Source: Ziziphus jujuba
Taxonomy: Eukaryota > Streptophyta > Magnoliopsida > Rosales > Rhamnaceae
Direction: 5' to 3'
Length of the DNA stretch: 64,000 nt
NCBI RefSeq assembly: GCF_031755915.1
Contig: NC_083388.1
Span: forward strand, 17,510,001 to 17,574,000
How positions within the stretch are numbered: position 1 is the first letter of the stretch; every line of letters starts with the position of its first letter. Both the position numbers and the translations under genes were made by a program. The notes beneath the pieces were generated by a model, which did no database searches, had not been told where the DNA came from, and saw only the letters and a program-made list of their open reading frames with translations. Shown here piece by piece: positions 50,507 to 62,296 of the stretch.

Positions 50507-50592
50507 ATTTATTATAGATAATTATAAGATTATATCCTTTCGAATGAAATAAGAAAATTCCTACTATATTTTTACTATTCTCTTTTCTTCTT

Positions 50593-50709
50593 TTAATTGA
50601 AGAAATGATTGAAAAATAAAACAACAAGTACAAAAATGAGTAATAATCCCCAGTAGAGAGTGGTACAATTCAATTCAACATTTTGTTTGTTTGGGTTTGA
50701 TGATGTTGT
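50593..50709 (-). pseudogene. psbL: Plastid psbL copy
   Basis: A full-length copy of the 38-codon photosystem II L subunit. The frame reads [11 protein letters not shown]...[21 protein letters not shown] and closes with TAA at 50593-50595. The start codon position reads ACA. In many plastids this codon is ACG, edited to AUG in RNA, so ACA is one further transition away and could not be used in the nucleus. It sits 16 bp from the psbF copy in plastid operon order. Confidence 0.88.
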
Positions 50710-50725
50710 AGCTCTATGATTGGGA

Positions 50726-50851
50726 TTATATTGATCGTTGGATGAACTGCATTGTTGATATTGACACCAAAAAAGAAACGGTAGACACAGCTAGTCCGTG
50801 AACAGCTAACCATTACACTGTAAAAATTGGATAGGTTCTATCTATAGTCAT
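50726..50851 (-). pseudogene. psbF: Plastid psbF copy
   Basis: A copy of the cytochrome b559 beta-subunit gene starting MTIDRTYPIFTV. An in-frame TAA replaces the next arginine codon, after which WLAVHGLAV...MQFIQR continues. The normal stop after QFIQR is lost, so the frame runs two codons longer to TAA at 50726-50728. It lies 9 bp downstream of psbE, as in the plastid operon. Confidence 0.9.
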
Positions 50852-50860
50852 TGGGGCCTC

Positions 50861-51112
50861 CTAAAAAGATTTACTAAATTCATTAAGTTGTTCCAAAGGA
50901 TCAAAACGGCCAGCTATTAATGGAATTCCTTGTCGGCTCTCCGTAGAATACTTGTTTGGATGAGGGCTTCCAAATACATTGTAAGCTAAACCGGTGCTGA
51001 CGAATAGCCAACCCGTAATGAATAGGGCAGGTATAGTAATGCTATGAATGACCTAGTACCGAATACTGGTAATAATATCAACAAAAGAACGTTCTCCTAT
51101 GCTTCCAGACAT
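50861..51112 (-). pseudogene. psbE: Plastid psbE copy
   Basis: A full-length 84-codon copy of the cytochrome b559 alpha-subunit gene, from ATG at 51112 (MSGSIGERSF) to TAG at 50861-50863. Codon 20 is TAG where TGG (tryptophan) is expected. The rest is readable ([24 protein letters not shown]...). It is head of the psbE-F-L block and fixes the orientation of that piece as minus. The sequence at 51113-51340 may be the plastid region upstream of psbE. Confidence 0.93.
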
Positions 51113-51340
51113 GTTAAGCTCCGCATATTCTTGTACAGTCAAAGGGAGATCGATTTCTTAAAAGTTGAAATCAGTAAATTTCTATTACTAAAATCGAATA
51201 TTTTCTTTGTGAGATCGTCAATATTGTACCAAGGGTGTCTTTAGAGTATACTAAATTAGTATAGTTATTCTTCCTCCGACACAGCAACGAAATTTCACAA
51301 TCCGTATTGAAATGAAGTGTTTGATAATTTCTTTCTTCTT

Positions 51341-52227
51341 TTGGGTCGTTGCAATTACGGGTTGGATGTCTAATTGTCCAGGTCGTAATGATAGTAGCTT
51401 GTACCGGGATCAGTGGCTCACTTTTTCTAAGTAATGGGGAAGAGGATTGAAATATGCCACTGAAAGACTCTATTGAGACGAAGAGGGTTGTCAAAAATGT
51501 AGAGGAAGTAAGATAAGTAGTTGGTCAGATCTAGTATGGATCATACATGGACTATAGTTGGAGTCGACGGTTCTCCTAGGGTTTCCTCATCTGGGATCCC
51601 TAGGGAAGAGGATCAAGTTGGTCGTTGCAAATAGCTTGATGCACTATTTCCCTTCAACCCTTTAAGCGAAACGCTGAAAAAGGAAGGAAAATCCATGGAC
51701 CGACCCTATCGTCTCCACCCTGTAGAAACTACGAGATCACCCCAAGGATGCCTTCGACATCTAGGGGTTGCAGACTGACCATAAAGTCCTGCTCAATAAG
51801 TGGAACACAATAGCTGTCCACTTTTAGGTTGGGCAGTAAGGGTCGGAGAAGGGCAATTACTCATTTTTAAAACCAGCATTCTTAAAACTAAAGAGTCGAG
51901 TGGAAAATGGGGGAAAACTCTCTGTTCCTCGTTCTCCTGTAGCTAGATCCTCCGAAACCACAATAATCCTTAGTTAGAATGGGATTCCAACTCAGCACCT
52001 TTTGAGATTTTGAGAAGAGTCGCTCTTTGGAGAGCACAGTATGATGAAAGTTGTAAACTGTGTTCACGCAGGGGGGAGGAATTTATTGTCTATCGTTGGC
52101 CTCTATGGTAGAATCAGCCGGGGGCCTGAGAGGAGGTGGTTTACCTTGTAATGGATGTCAGCAATTCGAGTCCGCTTATCTCCAACTCGTGAACTTAGCT
52201 GATACAAAGCTATATGATAGCACCCAA
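51341..52227 (+). pseudogene. trnA: Plastid trnA-UGC intron, 3' exon and spacer
   Basis: From TTGGGTCGTTGCAATTACGG at 51341 the sequence follows the plastid trnA-UGC group II intron from near its 5' end. It ends in the 3' tRNA exon at about 52148-52184 (...TTCGAGTCCGCTTATCTCCA). The first bases of the trnA-rrn23 spacer follow (ACTCGTGAACTTAGC... to about 52227). The 5' exon with the acceptor and D arm is absent, so no tRNA can be made. In plastids this locus is in the inverted repeat, far from psbE. Confidence 0.88.
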
Positions 52228-52360
52228 TCATCCACTTTGGTATCTTATTAAACAAAAATGGTGATATTGTTCCTCAACTGATCAAGAATTTCGATTTTTG
52301 GGAAGTATCATGATCATCCAATAAGAAGGGTTTCCATTTTTTTCAAATGAATGATTTGAG

Positions 52361-52637
52361 CTCTCGATGAAAAAAGAATTTCTTCGAAAAGAAGTTTTGT
52401 CCCATCTACTAGAGCTTGAAGAACTCCCAAAGGGTTGGCATATTCAAGTCCAATACGTTGTTATAGTCCTATGGATATTTCTCTTTCTAACCATACAATT
52501 ACCAGTATTCCTATTGTGATTCCCAATACAAGAGTGAAAATAGGAATAAGGGCCTATATAATTTTGTAGACCTCTTTTAAAAACTCCAATCTAGAAAAAG
52601 AATTGATATCTTGTATTTCTATCGCATCAATTATCAT
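52361..52637 (-). pseudogene. ndhA: Plastid ndhA exon 1 fragment
   Basis: From ATG at 52637 the frame reads MIIDAIEIQDINSFSRLEFLKEVY, then continues after a TAG (expected TGG) with [24 protein letters not shown], a TAA (expected CAA) and QRIG. Similarity to ndhA, a membrane subunit of the plastid NDH complex, ends near 52361, inside exon 1. Both stops are C:G to T:A changes. Confidence 0.87.
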
Positions 52638-52702
52638 TTCAACAATCAACTTCTCCCATAATGACATTTATGCTACCTAGTATCGTCATAATATCAACCA
52701 AT
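52638..52702 (-). pseudogene. ndhH: 3' end of plastid ndhH
   Basis: The minus strand reads LVDIMTILGSINVIMGEVE directly before the ndhA start, matching the C-terminus of plastid ndhH, which precedes ndhA in the small single-copy region. The last codons and stop of ndhH have been lost, so the two frames are fused. Similarity stops near 52702. Confidence 0.8.
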
Positions 52703-53227
52703 ATACACTATGCTCATAGTATGAATAGTTTTTTGAAATTGTCAATATATAATATAATGGAAATGGTATGACTCAATACAAAGGATAGGACCTTTTGGTG
52801 AGTAATTAGTCCACCAGAAAGGGGGTTAAACCCCATTCTTATGCTTTCATTCATCGATTCATTCATTGTTAAGATTAGGCTGGTATATTTTAACCTTACA
52901 CTAAGGCAGGAACTTCAAATTAAAAAAAAAAAAATGATAAGTTATTGAATTTTTTTCTCTAATTTTTTTTTTGGTTTAAAGGACAAGCCGAATCTCTTTA
53001 TCAACGATTGCTTCAATAAAATATTTCAGAGTTATGTTGAATTGGTAGGTACATGTATCAATTAAATGAATTTCACTATAATGGAAAATAATGGAAAGAA
53101 ATTATGGTCGGCTGGTTTAGAAACAATTCATTGCACTGATATTTATCAAATCCAATATCAATAAACCTTTTTTTACCTACATTTATTAGTACATTCTATA
53201 CTCACTAGGTAAATCAAATTGAGCGTT

Positions 53228-53383
53228 CCTGACATGGGTATATAAGTCATGTTATACTGTTGAATAACAAGCCCTTGATTATCTATTTATAGAAAATTCA
53301 TGTGCTTGGGAGTCCCTTATGATTAATGATTAAATAAACCAAGATTTTACCATGACTGCAAGAGACGGGAAAGCGAAAGCCTG
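53228..53383 (+). pseudogene. psbA: Plastid psbA promoter, leader and first codons
   Basis: The sequence from 53228 shows the psbA promoter layout, a CTGACA -35 (TTGACA normally), the TATATAAG element and the TATACT -10, followed by the leader with GTGCTTGGGAGTCCCT and ATG at 53352. Codons 1-3 (MTA) and then RDGKAKA-like sequence follow. A deletion of 9 bp falls after codon 3 relative to the usual start of the D1 gene. The copy breaks off near 53383. Confidence 0.85.
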
Positions 53384-53437
53384 AAAAGAAGTTGATCAAG
53401 AACTATTAATAAGCATGAAATTACTTCTTCCTGTCCT

Positions 53438-53521
53438 GGGTTGATGCCTGAGCGTTTAATGGGGACGGACTGTAAATTCATTGGCAATATGTCTACACTG
53501 GTTCAAATCCAGCTCGGCCCA
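53438..53521 (+). pseudogene. trnY: Plastid trnY-GUA copy
   Basis: An 84-nt copy of plastid tRNA-Tyr with the long variable arm and anticodon GTA (GGACTGTAAATTC). The acceptor arms GGGTTGA and TCGGCCC pair with a G-T weakened by a C-to-T change, and further transitions lie in the D arm and T stem. The DNA on its right also looks like the plastid region following trnY. Confidence 0.9.
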
Positions 53522-53619
53522 ATAATTCACCGATCTGCCATGATATAACCTATTTGTTGTTTTTACGAAATGCTCTATCCCAATAGGAAAAAAATAAAAT
53601 TTTTTGGTATATCTTTACC

Positions 53620-54105
53620 ACTATTTAGTTATTCTATTTAATTTATTTATTTTTTCCAACAAATTTTGATTTTTCTAATAATCTATATTCATATCAGGAT
53701 TGATAAGTGTAAAGGCTAAGGACAAGAATAGAATAAAGAAAAATAAACTTTTTCATTGAAAAATTGATTATCCAATTAATTTGATAATAATGAAAAAATT
53801 ATTAGTAATTCACACCGTTTTCGCTTAAGCATACATCCATATGGATAGAAATATATTACTTGCTTCTCTGTTTCAACATGACAAACAGGATAATTGTAAT
53901 CGAAAATCTAAATGAAAAGGGTTTGAATGAAATCACTAAGAATATATATACTGTATATTTTATTTTATTATATTATTTCTTTGAGATTGTAGTTCTACTA
54001 GTCATAGCACCGTCCTATCAAGGCGAAAGCTGCGGCTTCTAGCACCGTCAATTCTAACGGATCCAAATCCAATAAAAAAAAAAAAAAAAAACCAAAACGG
54101 CCATT
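53620..54105. other. Possible plastid-derived continuation, unassigned
   Basis: The base composition and short motifs (for example 'caaggcgaaagctgcggcttctagcacc' split around 54015-54045) look organellar, but I could not match the stretch to a named plastid locus. No gene is claimed. Confidence 0.3.
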
Positions 54106-54473
54106 TGTATGTTGCTGAAAAGCTGTCCATATACAAAACATTAATTATGACGTTATCTTCTTCTTTTTTTTTTTTTTTTGGTTGAGAAAGTTCTGACGCT
54201 TATCTACTGTAGGGGGCGTTTCAGGTTTGTGCACCAGTATATATATATATATATTTGGCTTATATATTGTTGAAAAGCTGTCTATATACAAAATCTTAAT
54301 TCTAACATTATCTTTTTTTTTCTTTTCTTTTGTTTTTTTCTTTTTGCTTGAAAATTCTAACGTTATCTTCTTCCTTTTTTTTTTTTTTTTGTCTCCCTTT
54401 TATTTTATTTTTTTTATTTGGTTAAGAAAGTTCTGACGTTTAACTGTAGGAGATTTTTAAGGTTTGTGCACCA
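54106..54473. repeat. Imperfect direct duplication at the right edge of the NUPT
   Basis: A unit with the order 'ttg(c/t)tgaaaagctgtc(c/t)atatacaaaa', 'aacgttatcttcttc', poly(T), 'gagaaagttctgacg', 'ggtttgtgcacca' occurs at about 54109-54236 and again, with an insertion, at about 54267-54473. Confidence 0.75.
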
Positions 54474-57400
54474 CTTAAGACTGCAAGCCCAAAATTTGTG
54501 GCTTGTGCAATTTTGGTAAACAATAACCACATATAAATCAATAATTCATAGTTATTTGATATCGAGCAAAGTTTTTTTTTTTTTAAATACTATTTGTTAT
54601 TATTGATAATTTATCAATATTAGATTTTTATTTATATATTTATCTTTTAGAATTTAAATATAAACATAATAAAATTAAGTATTTTAATTAAAATTTATCA
54701 TATAAATTAATGATTAAATAATAAAGTATTTTTTGTTTTTTTTATTTTTTTTATGTTACAAGGAGATCACCGACTGGATTTTGATTTTGACAATTGCCTC
54801 ATCTCCCGTTATGTTTTTCTCAAGTCAATTGCATCAATGGTGATTAATGGAAATATATGAAGAAAGATTCTCTCCGATGCAGAAGTTTTCACTCTCTCTC
54901 TCTCTCTCTCTCTTAGGATCACCTCTTCCTGAGTAAGTAGGAATATCATATGAAAAATGTGTTAAATTATTACTATAAAAAAAAAAAAAAAAAAAAAAAC
55001 ACAAACACAAAGAGAAAGTAAAAATAAAAGGTGCAAAGACAGCCTCAAGATAGAGATCACTTGAATTCCATCAATGTCCAAGGTTCAAGCAAAAAGGAAA
55101 AAATCCATGAGAAAGTTAGGCTTACGTCTTATGTATACATAATATGTTGAATAAATTACTAATTTTCTCCTTTAAATCAATTTACTTTTTCCCTTTAAAA
55201 AAATAACTATAAACTTAATTTTGATGCATCTAAAATCTAGTTCATTAATTATAATTTTTTTTAAAATATATAATTACAAAATTTTTTTTAAGTGAAATAT
55301 GCAATTATAGAACAGGAAACTGGAGATTTTAGGAAAAAGAGAACGAAAATTTATTATAAGTATAATAAATTATTATAAAACTCTACATTATTACTCTTGA
55401 AATAAACTGATATATAAATAGGAAATTGTAAAAAATTACACACTATCTTATAGTTTCATACTTTTTTTTCCCCACATATATAAACACTATCATGTATTTC
55501 TTTTTTTTTCTTTTTTTTTCTGAATATTACTCTCAATAATACCATGCATAAACTAACTTCTTTACCAATTTTTTGAATACCAAGTGCTGTTATATATATT
55601 ACTGGTTTATGTTGATCTATGTAACTACATAAGTTTTCATTATCTTATTTTATTTGTTTATTCATTTATTTGTTTATTTAATTTATAGGTTTACTTTACT
55701 TATATTTTCTTCGACTATTATTATCTTACACCACATTAATTGATAAACAAAATTAATGTATACGGTATTACTCTTTCAATAATTCTCCATATTCTTATTC
55801 TCCTCTCATGTTTACAAAATAAATTACTTAACTTTTTTCAAACAAGGAAATGATAGGACGTCTGAGGCCCTGAGCGCATGAAGAAAGTAACTTTTTCTTC
55901 CCATTATCTATTTCACAATCCACTAAACGTATAAATATTATTTTTCTCCTTGTTCTTTTTGTACATGATATTAGGTCAAAAGGAAACACCCACTGCACCC
56001 ACTAGTTTATATATATATATATATATAATTGATTATTATTCACTTTCCAATCTTCGTTAACGAGTTAAAAAAAACTTCTCCTAGTGCCTTTTGTTCTAAA
56101 AGATGTTTTGCTGTTGAAACTATAGTATGAATTATAATAAAATAACAATCTACTTTAAGGTGGCACCAAGTTGTAATAATAATAAAAAAAAAAAATTAAT
56201 AAAATTAAAGGGCATATATATGTATATAGAACTTTCTTTTATCTACATGGAAGGGTCAATATTTAACTGACTCTTTGTAGTATTATTTGTCTTTTGGTTC
56301 ACGAGTAAGCCATGAAATGCATGCATGTTTTTGGTTTGTTTATTTTTGTTTTTTGATTAATGGGATAGGGCAAGGAAATGTGCTCAAGTTGAATCGGATA
56401 TACCAAATAGTTTAGTAATTGTGCCTCTTTCGCAATCTGCTCTCCAAATTTTCTTTTTTTCTTGGTGGCCCTTGGAGGGTACTGAAAAGTAATTCATAGA
56501 CGGCTTCGAGTTTTGTAAAATCTTTGTTAATAATATGACTTTTGGTAACACTCTTAGGTCAGTTTTAAGAGTATATAACTTTTTTTCTATAATTATTTTG
56601 CACGGGAGAGAGAGGAAATAGATTGATTGATAACGATTCTAATTGAATCAAAAACAGAAAAACGAAACCGATTGATTTTGACTTTATCAATTTTTTCCTT
56701 CACTCATATCCAATTTTTTTCGCCTATTCCTCTAACGCCCAATATCCATTATCTATGGCTGTTTTCATAACACCAAAAAAAATAAAAAATAAAAAATAAA
56801 AAATAAAAAATGGTCACAAACTTCCCTCCCTAGTAGTTTTTCTGGCTTTGTAACCCAGGGGAAGTGTGGCAAGTAGCCACCTCCCTGCGTTAGTCTGTGT
56901 ATTTTGGGTTCTTTTGGTTATAAAAACCTTTCTTTAAAATAACCAAAAAAAATAAAAATAAAAATAAAAAAGAAGAATAAAAAAAGATGCTAAAAGACCC
57001 AAGCCATAAGCTTTCACATTGGGATATACTAAAAGATTCTTTTAGTGTTAGGATAATATATTTAATAGTATTGCTTGCATATGCGTAGTGAATAATAGCT
57101 AGTTGGCCTGTAAGAATATTTACACAATATGATTTCACGTGTATTTAAAAATTAGCATAATCACTATGTGTTGCATGAGCTCAATTATTTTAAAAATAAA
57201 CTTCTTGATCTACTTTGTCGTTATTATTATGATTATTAGCATTGTTATATTTAAATAATATGAACTTTAAATATTATTTAAATGGCTAATTTTTATAATA
57301 ATAGATACCCTATCAAAAGAGAATAATGTAGTTTTTATATGGGGGGGCTACTGTTTTTCCTTTCGGCTTAAAATAATGCAAGTATATCTATTCAACCAAC

Positions 57401-57730
57401 AAATCTGTTGATTGCCAGCCCAACTTCCAGCAGTAACCGCAATACTGGGTGAGATGGATGCGCACTTTTAGTGTGACCAAAATGCCCTTACCATTTGGAT
57501 TTTCCTTGAATTCAAAAATAAAAATTTAGTTCATTTTTACACTGTTTAGGCTAATTTATACATTGATTATTTAGACAATACTAAGAAAATGAAACAAATA
57601 AAAGTAATATTTTATTTTATTTTGAAATTAAAATGTGAACAGAATAATGCCTCTTACAGACAGCACTTTTATGTTGGTTCTTAAAAAAAAAAAATTGTAT
57701 TTTTTTTTATATTTGTTTATTTATTTTTTA
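54474..57730. other. Gene-free AT-rich DNA
   Basis: No gene or element with paired ends was recognised. The stretch includes (TC)n at about 54892-54913, a run of AAAAAT-type repeats at 56780-56812, and (TA)n at 56009-56028. One less AT-rich patch (56280-56900) has no coherent frame. Confidence 0.5.
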
Positions 57731-57773
57731 GGTTTTGAATAAAAACAAAATTTCATCTAAAATCTATTTATAC

Positions 57774-58300
57774 ACTTCAGTTTTTCATTTGTTCCAATGT
57801 ACTTTCTCTACTTGTCATTCGCCGAGGTTTTCAAAAATATTAAATGATTCTATGAAACTGACTGCTCTAATTGAATGGATTTCGATTGGATTTAACTTCC
57901 AAAAATTTAATTTGGTTAAATTGAGAGTCAGCTTTCAATCCAGATATTTTCTTTTTTTAAAAATATGAGTGCTGCAAATGGTTTTTGTGATATTATTATT
58001 TTATTAGTTGATAAATAAATAAAATTTAAATATGAATAAATAAAATATTAAAAAAATATAAATATAAGTAATTAAATATAAATTAATAAAATAAAGCTAT
58101 ATTATTTGATTTTTAATTTGTATGCTTCAGCATTTAATTTGTCCTAATATACTTTTTCTACTTGCCGAGGTTTTCAACAAAATTAAATGATTCTATGAAG
58201 CTTGTTGCTCTAAATTAATGCATTTAACTTTTAAAAATCCAATTTGGTTGGATTGAGAATTGGCTTCCAAAAACTGAATCAATCTAGCTATTTTCTTTTC
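57774..58300 (+). repeat. Dispersed direct repeat, two diverged copies of about 180 bp
   Basis: The segment at about 57774-57960 is repeated at about 58125-58300. Shared blocks include 'gccgaggttttcaa', 'attaaatgattctatgaa' and 'aatttggtt(a/g)(a/g)attgaga', in the same order and spacing. A short open frame over the first copy (57735-57968) is not matched in the second and is probably not a gene. The intervening DNA is AT-rich. Confidence 0.7.
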
Positions 58301-60410
58301 TAAAAATATCAAATTATTATGATAAAAACAATCCAGTAAAAATAACTCAGCATTGTTACAAATGGTTTATCAAGATTTTTATCAAATGATATGATATAAA
58401 TGATACGTTATTATTTGGGTAGTTGACAAATAATTTAGATATGGATAAGTGAAACCTTAAAAAAATTAGTATACGTAAATAAATACAAACTAATCAAATA
58501 ACACTACATCATTTGATAAAATATTTAGTACCTCTAGTTTTATCGAAAGAATAAAAATAATATTACAGATAACATCTAATTTACCAATATATTTACTAAA
58601 AGTACACGTATTATTATTTGATTGGTTTAATATGTAGCATCATTTATCTTTTAAATGGTTCATTTATCTATTTTAAAATTATATTAACATATTAACCAAT
58701 CAAATAATGATACATTAGTCAATATGTTAGTAGACTTTATAATGCTTTGTAGCATTACTCTTATTGAAAATAATTTATTTATCGTTCTTTTGATTATTAT
58801 TTAATTTTTTTTTTTTAAGATCATACATTAGTAATTGTTGGAATAATGTCGGAATATTTCCAACCATCTGTCATATCCTAAATTTATCGGTATGCTACTT
58901 CAAACCGGTAACAGTTCAAAAAAATAAAAGAAAATATGCACCAAATGAATCAAATTCCTCATACGATTGTATTGATTATTGGAGAATAAAAATAATCTTA
59001 CAGGATCCGATTACCTTAATGAATAAAGGACTTTTAAAATAAAATTTCAACTAAAAACAACTAAGAACAAAAAACTAAAGAAAGTAAATTCTAAAGAGAA
59101 TAAGCTAATTAGTTTACATTCTTGTAGTCGTTTGTGAAGGTGTGTAGAGATGCCCTTTCAAAGCCAATAGAGCTTCAATTTATATATGTAGAGAATTTTG
59201 AATTGCTTTACATACTTTCGATGTGAGACTTTTCAGAAAAACAACTTCAAAATCATAATTTATACATGTGCAAATTTTGTCTCTCTACCATCTCCAATCA
59301 ATGTAAGACTAATGTTATTTAATTGATCTCCCAAAAATAATATTTTAATGAAATAAAAATATTAATTTTGAAAATTAATATTATGGTCCAAACATTACCC
59401 CCATTGCTTTGTAATTTTGTAGTCACATGTAAAAATTGCAAAGCAAAGTCAGTCCAAAATGGTTTTTCACTTCTCTAATCCCTAAACCAAGTCTATTATA
59501 ACCATTCAACCTACTAAAAAAGTCTGCCATATATGAGTTTGCAATCTCTTTTCCAGCTTTTAGACTGACATGGCACTTTCCAATTACATCATCCTAGCCA
59601 AAAATTGACTAAACACCATAAGCTGCCACATATATAACTGCCACAGCTTCTAGACACATCAAGATTCCATATACCAATTAAAGGTTAAACCGACCACACT
59701 TTTATAGACTCAATCAAGCCTTCAACATAAATTCCTCGCACCAATCTCAAAAATTCAACTCAAACAGAAGATCTCCTTCTTTGCTTATTCCTTGTAATCC
59801 TTAAAATTTCCTTTTTTTCCATCTTGAGCGTCTCTTGTGGCTTGTATATATACACGTATCAATTATGAATCAATCACTAATTTCCACAAAATGGCATGTC
59901 CAACTCTCATTAAACTAGATGGCTGAAAGATGGCTATACAGGGTGAAGCTTTATTTCCCAATGGAATATTTGACTTAGCAAGAATAAAACCAATTTAAGT
60001 AAAGTTCTATGGCCACACAAGGTATTTATCGATGAGTCGCCTCCAAATATACTTTATTTAAAATATGCGAAGATATTACCTTATAAAAAACTATGCCTAA
60101 TCTTATAAAATACATGTTAATTTTTTTCACTACCAAATTAATCTTCGGCCACCATATAATGCGCCAAATAAATCAATACTCATATGTATCTCATGCGGCC
60201 ATCAAACCCTAGAGTATATAAACATATCATCACAATTACTAATCCATCACTTCCAAAATTTCCTCTTTCTTTTTTTCTTTTTTTATTTTTTTCTTGTAGG
60301 TCGTGGACTCCATAAATACATATGTGACTACCTCTTTTCCAATTTATTTTGCTTGTAGCTAAAGCACTCCAATTCCAAACGGAAACTCTTTCAAACTGAA
60401 CCATCTTCAA
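58301..60410. other. AT-rich DNA, possibly part of a retroelement
   Basis: No gene seen. From 58836 (TGTTGGAATAATGTCGG) to about 59400 the sequence has an LTR-like look and could be a terminal repeat of the decayed element to the right, but no matching second copy lies in the window. Sequence from 59,700 to 60,400 has scattered coding-like words without a frame. Confidence 0.35.
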
Positions 60411-60411
60411 G

Positions 60412-61719
60412 GTGGGATCAACCATCCACCTTCAAAGTGCAGTCCATCCAAGCCTTCTTTTTCTTCTCTCATTGCAGGATCTGATTCCTAAGGAAAAACT
60501 TGTATGCAGTTTTTTCTTCGTGAATCCCACTGTGAGATATACAACAGCAGCACCTTATTTTCTTGCAATCAAGCTTCCATTGTACCGCTCGGACAGCTCC
60601 ATGAACGGGTATGTCTTTCATCCTTCTCTGCCATTCTCCTCATCATCCTTGGACTGAGTTAAGTGGGAAGATTCTAAACCTTTTCAAGTCATGGCTAGTC
60701 ACACCTCCGGAGTCGATTACATAGGTGGATTATCTGGACCCTTATTACGGCAGTACTTGGAAAAAATCTAGAATTTATGCCGCGATACGTCTATCCTGTC
60801 TTGACATCCCATGTGACAAAGGCCTGAATGCAACTGCACTTTGTTCTTGATCTTCCATTCCAATGTTTTTTATTTTAGGTTTGGGATGATGACACCGACC
60901 TTGATGGATCTAGCTGTTCTACTCGACCTTAGACCACATGGGAAACTTTTGTCCATTACTGTTCTATCTCGAGACGGCATGCTGCATTATGAAGAAGCCA
61001 ACTTCCCAAAGCATGAATCTTTTTACAACCATTTCCTAAAGAACATCTAAGGCAAAGACAAACCACCCTCGGATCAAGAACACCTTTCTTTTCTTCTTTT
61101 GTGATGGTGCAGGTTTATCTTTTGTGCGCCTTCAATGCATGTGACGAAAGGATACATTCACATAGCTAAAAATCTTGCTATTGGTTCACCCTATGCATTT
61201 GAGCCGCTTGTTCTTGGTTACCTATATCATGGAATCAACAATGTTGTCACTACTAACATGGACCTCAATCATGCCGATCCTCTGTGGATATTGCAGCTTT
61301 GGCTCCATGCTTACTTTCCTGAGAAGAGGCCGTCTCTGTCCACAAGACAACCCAATACACTCTTTGGCTGTCAGATCCTTCAAAATCATTTGCAGGAACA
61401 TTCCGCCAATGATTGCTTTGACTTCTTCTACTTCACAGATTATCGGGTTTCAGAACCTTTTTCTGTGTTGACCAAATATTCTTTTCTTCCTTCTTGATTG
61501 AGTACTGCACTTAATCCTTACCAGGACATAGATAAAAACCCTCCATTAATGATGACTTTGAAAGATTATTTGGTCCAGCATGCTGATCAATCGAGATCTT
61601 CCTTTCAGCTAAAAATTCAAATCCAATCAGTGGGGTGTAAAAGTATACTATCCAAACCTTGTGACGCGACAATTCGGTCTTTGCCAAGCTATTCCTATAC
61701 TGTGAGTATCTTCTCATAA
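60412..61719 (+). pseudogene. Decayed plant mobile domain (PMD) protein gene
   Basis: One reading frame, interrupted by several stops, carries the plant mobile domain: FGMMTPTLMDLAVLLDLRPHG at about 60880-60942, then SMHVTKGYIHIAKNLAIG and LGYLYHGINNVVTT...DPLWILQLWLHAYFPE at about 61130-61325. PMD proteins occur as host genes (MAIN/MAIL family, acting in gene and transposon silencing) and inside both Mutator and Ty3/gypsy elements. No start, splice sites or C-terminal phosphatase-like domain could be fixed. Stops at 61048-61050, 61102-61104 and 61495-61497 fit CAA-to-TAA and TGG-to-TGA changes. It is probably a transposon-borne copy, given the gag relic beside it. Confidence 0.7.
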
Positions 61720-62296
61720 TCTTTGTTCCACAGATCGACCATCTTTTTTTATCATGCACTCCTGACTAGGTTGAGATCCAAATGATAAAGGCAGGATGAC
61801 AACCATGTTAACCATCGAAGAATTGCCGATTGAAGAAATAACTATGTCTTTCTCTACTAGATTGTTGTCCATGTCATTTGAGTATGATAGCATTTCAACA
61901 TTTTTCTTTCTAACCCATCTCTTTGCATAATTCTTCACATCTAAAGTGCTAACTTTAGATAAGATGACCACTTTCTCAGCAGTGGTTTCGGCCAAACTCT
62001 TCAAGTTTTCTTGTCTTCCTTCTGAGCAGCAGAAATGTGACTTCAATTCCTTCATTATATTGTCTTCTTTTTTATTTTCAGACCAAGTTAGTATTGTCAT
62101 TGGCCTTTTTTTAGCAACCTTCTCGTGAGCTTTTACTTCGTCTATCAATCTCCTTGTCGTAGCATGTTGCCTTTGCATTCGTCTCTTCTAAGTTTTGGTA
62201 AGCGGCTGATATTGCATATTCTGCATGGTACCAGCGGCCTATTTCTATAATTGGTGGTTGGAATATCCTTGGCTTCTCAATTTTATGAGAAATCAC
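61714..62296 (-). other. Minus-strand coding-like remnant, unassigned
   Basis: Two overlapping open frames (61714-62178, 154 codons; 62111-62296) have ordinary amino-acid composition but match no family I recognise. They lie downstream of the gag remnant on the same strand and may be part of the same decayed element. Confidence 0.3.

Larger units (their letters stand above)
50590..53600. mobile_element. Mosaic nuclear plastid DNA insertion (NUPT)
   Basis: Recognisable plastid genes from separate parts of the plastome lie side by side in mixed orientation: psbL, psbF and psbE (minus); trnA-UGC intron and 3' exon with the start of the trnA-rrn23 spacer (plus); ndhH 3' end and ndhA exon 1 (minus); psbA promoter, leader and start (plus); trnY-GUA (plus). 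The protein pieces have in-frame stops, mostly C-to-T changes, so they are old nuclear copies. The parts at 51113-51340, 52228-52360 and 52703-53200 are probably plastid too, but I could not assign them with certainty. Sequence at 53600-54060 may extend the insertion. Confidence 0.92.

Noticed and set aside
51044..52251. ORFs of 63-107 codons in the 51-52 kb region
   Set aside because: They are read through plastid psbE and trnA intron sequence. The plastid origin explains the sequence, and they are not nuclear genes.
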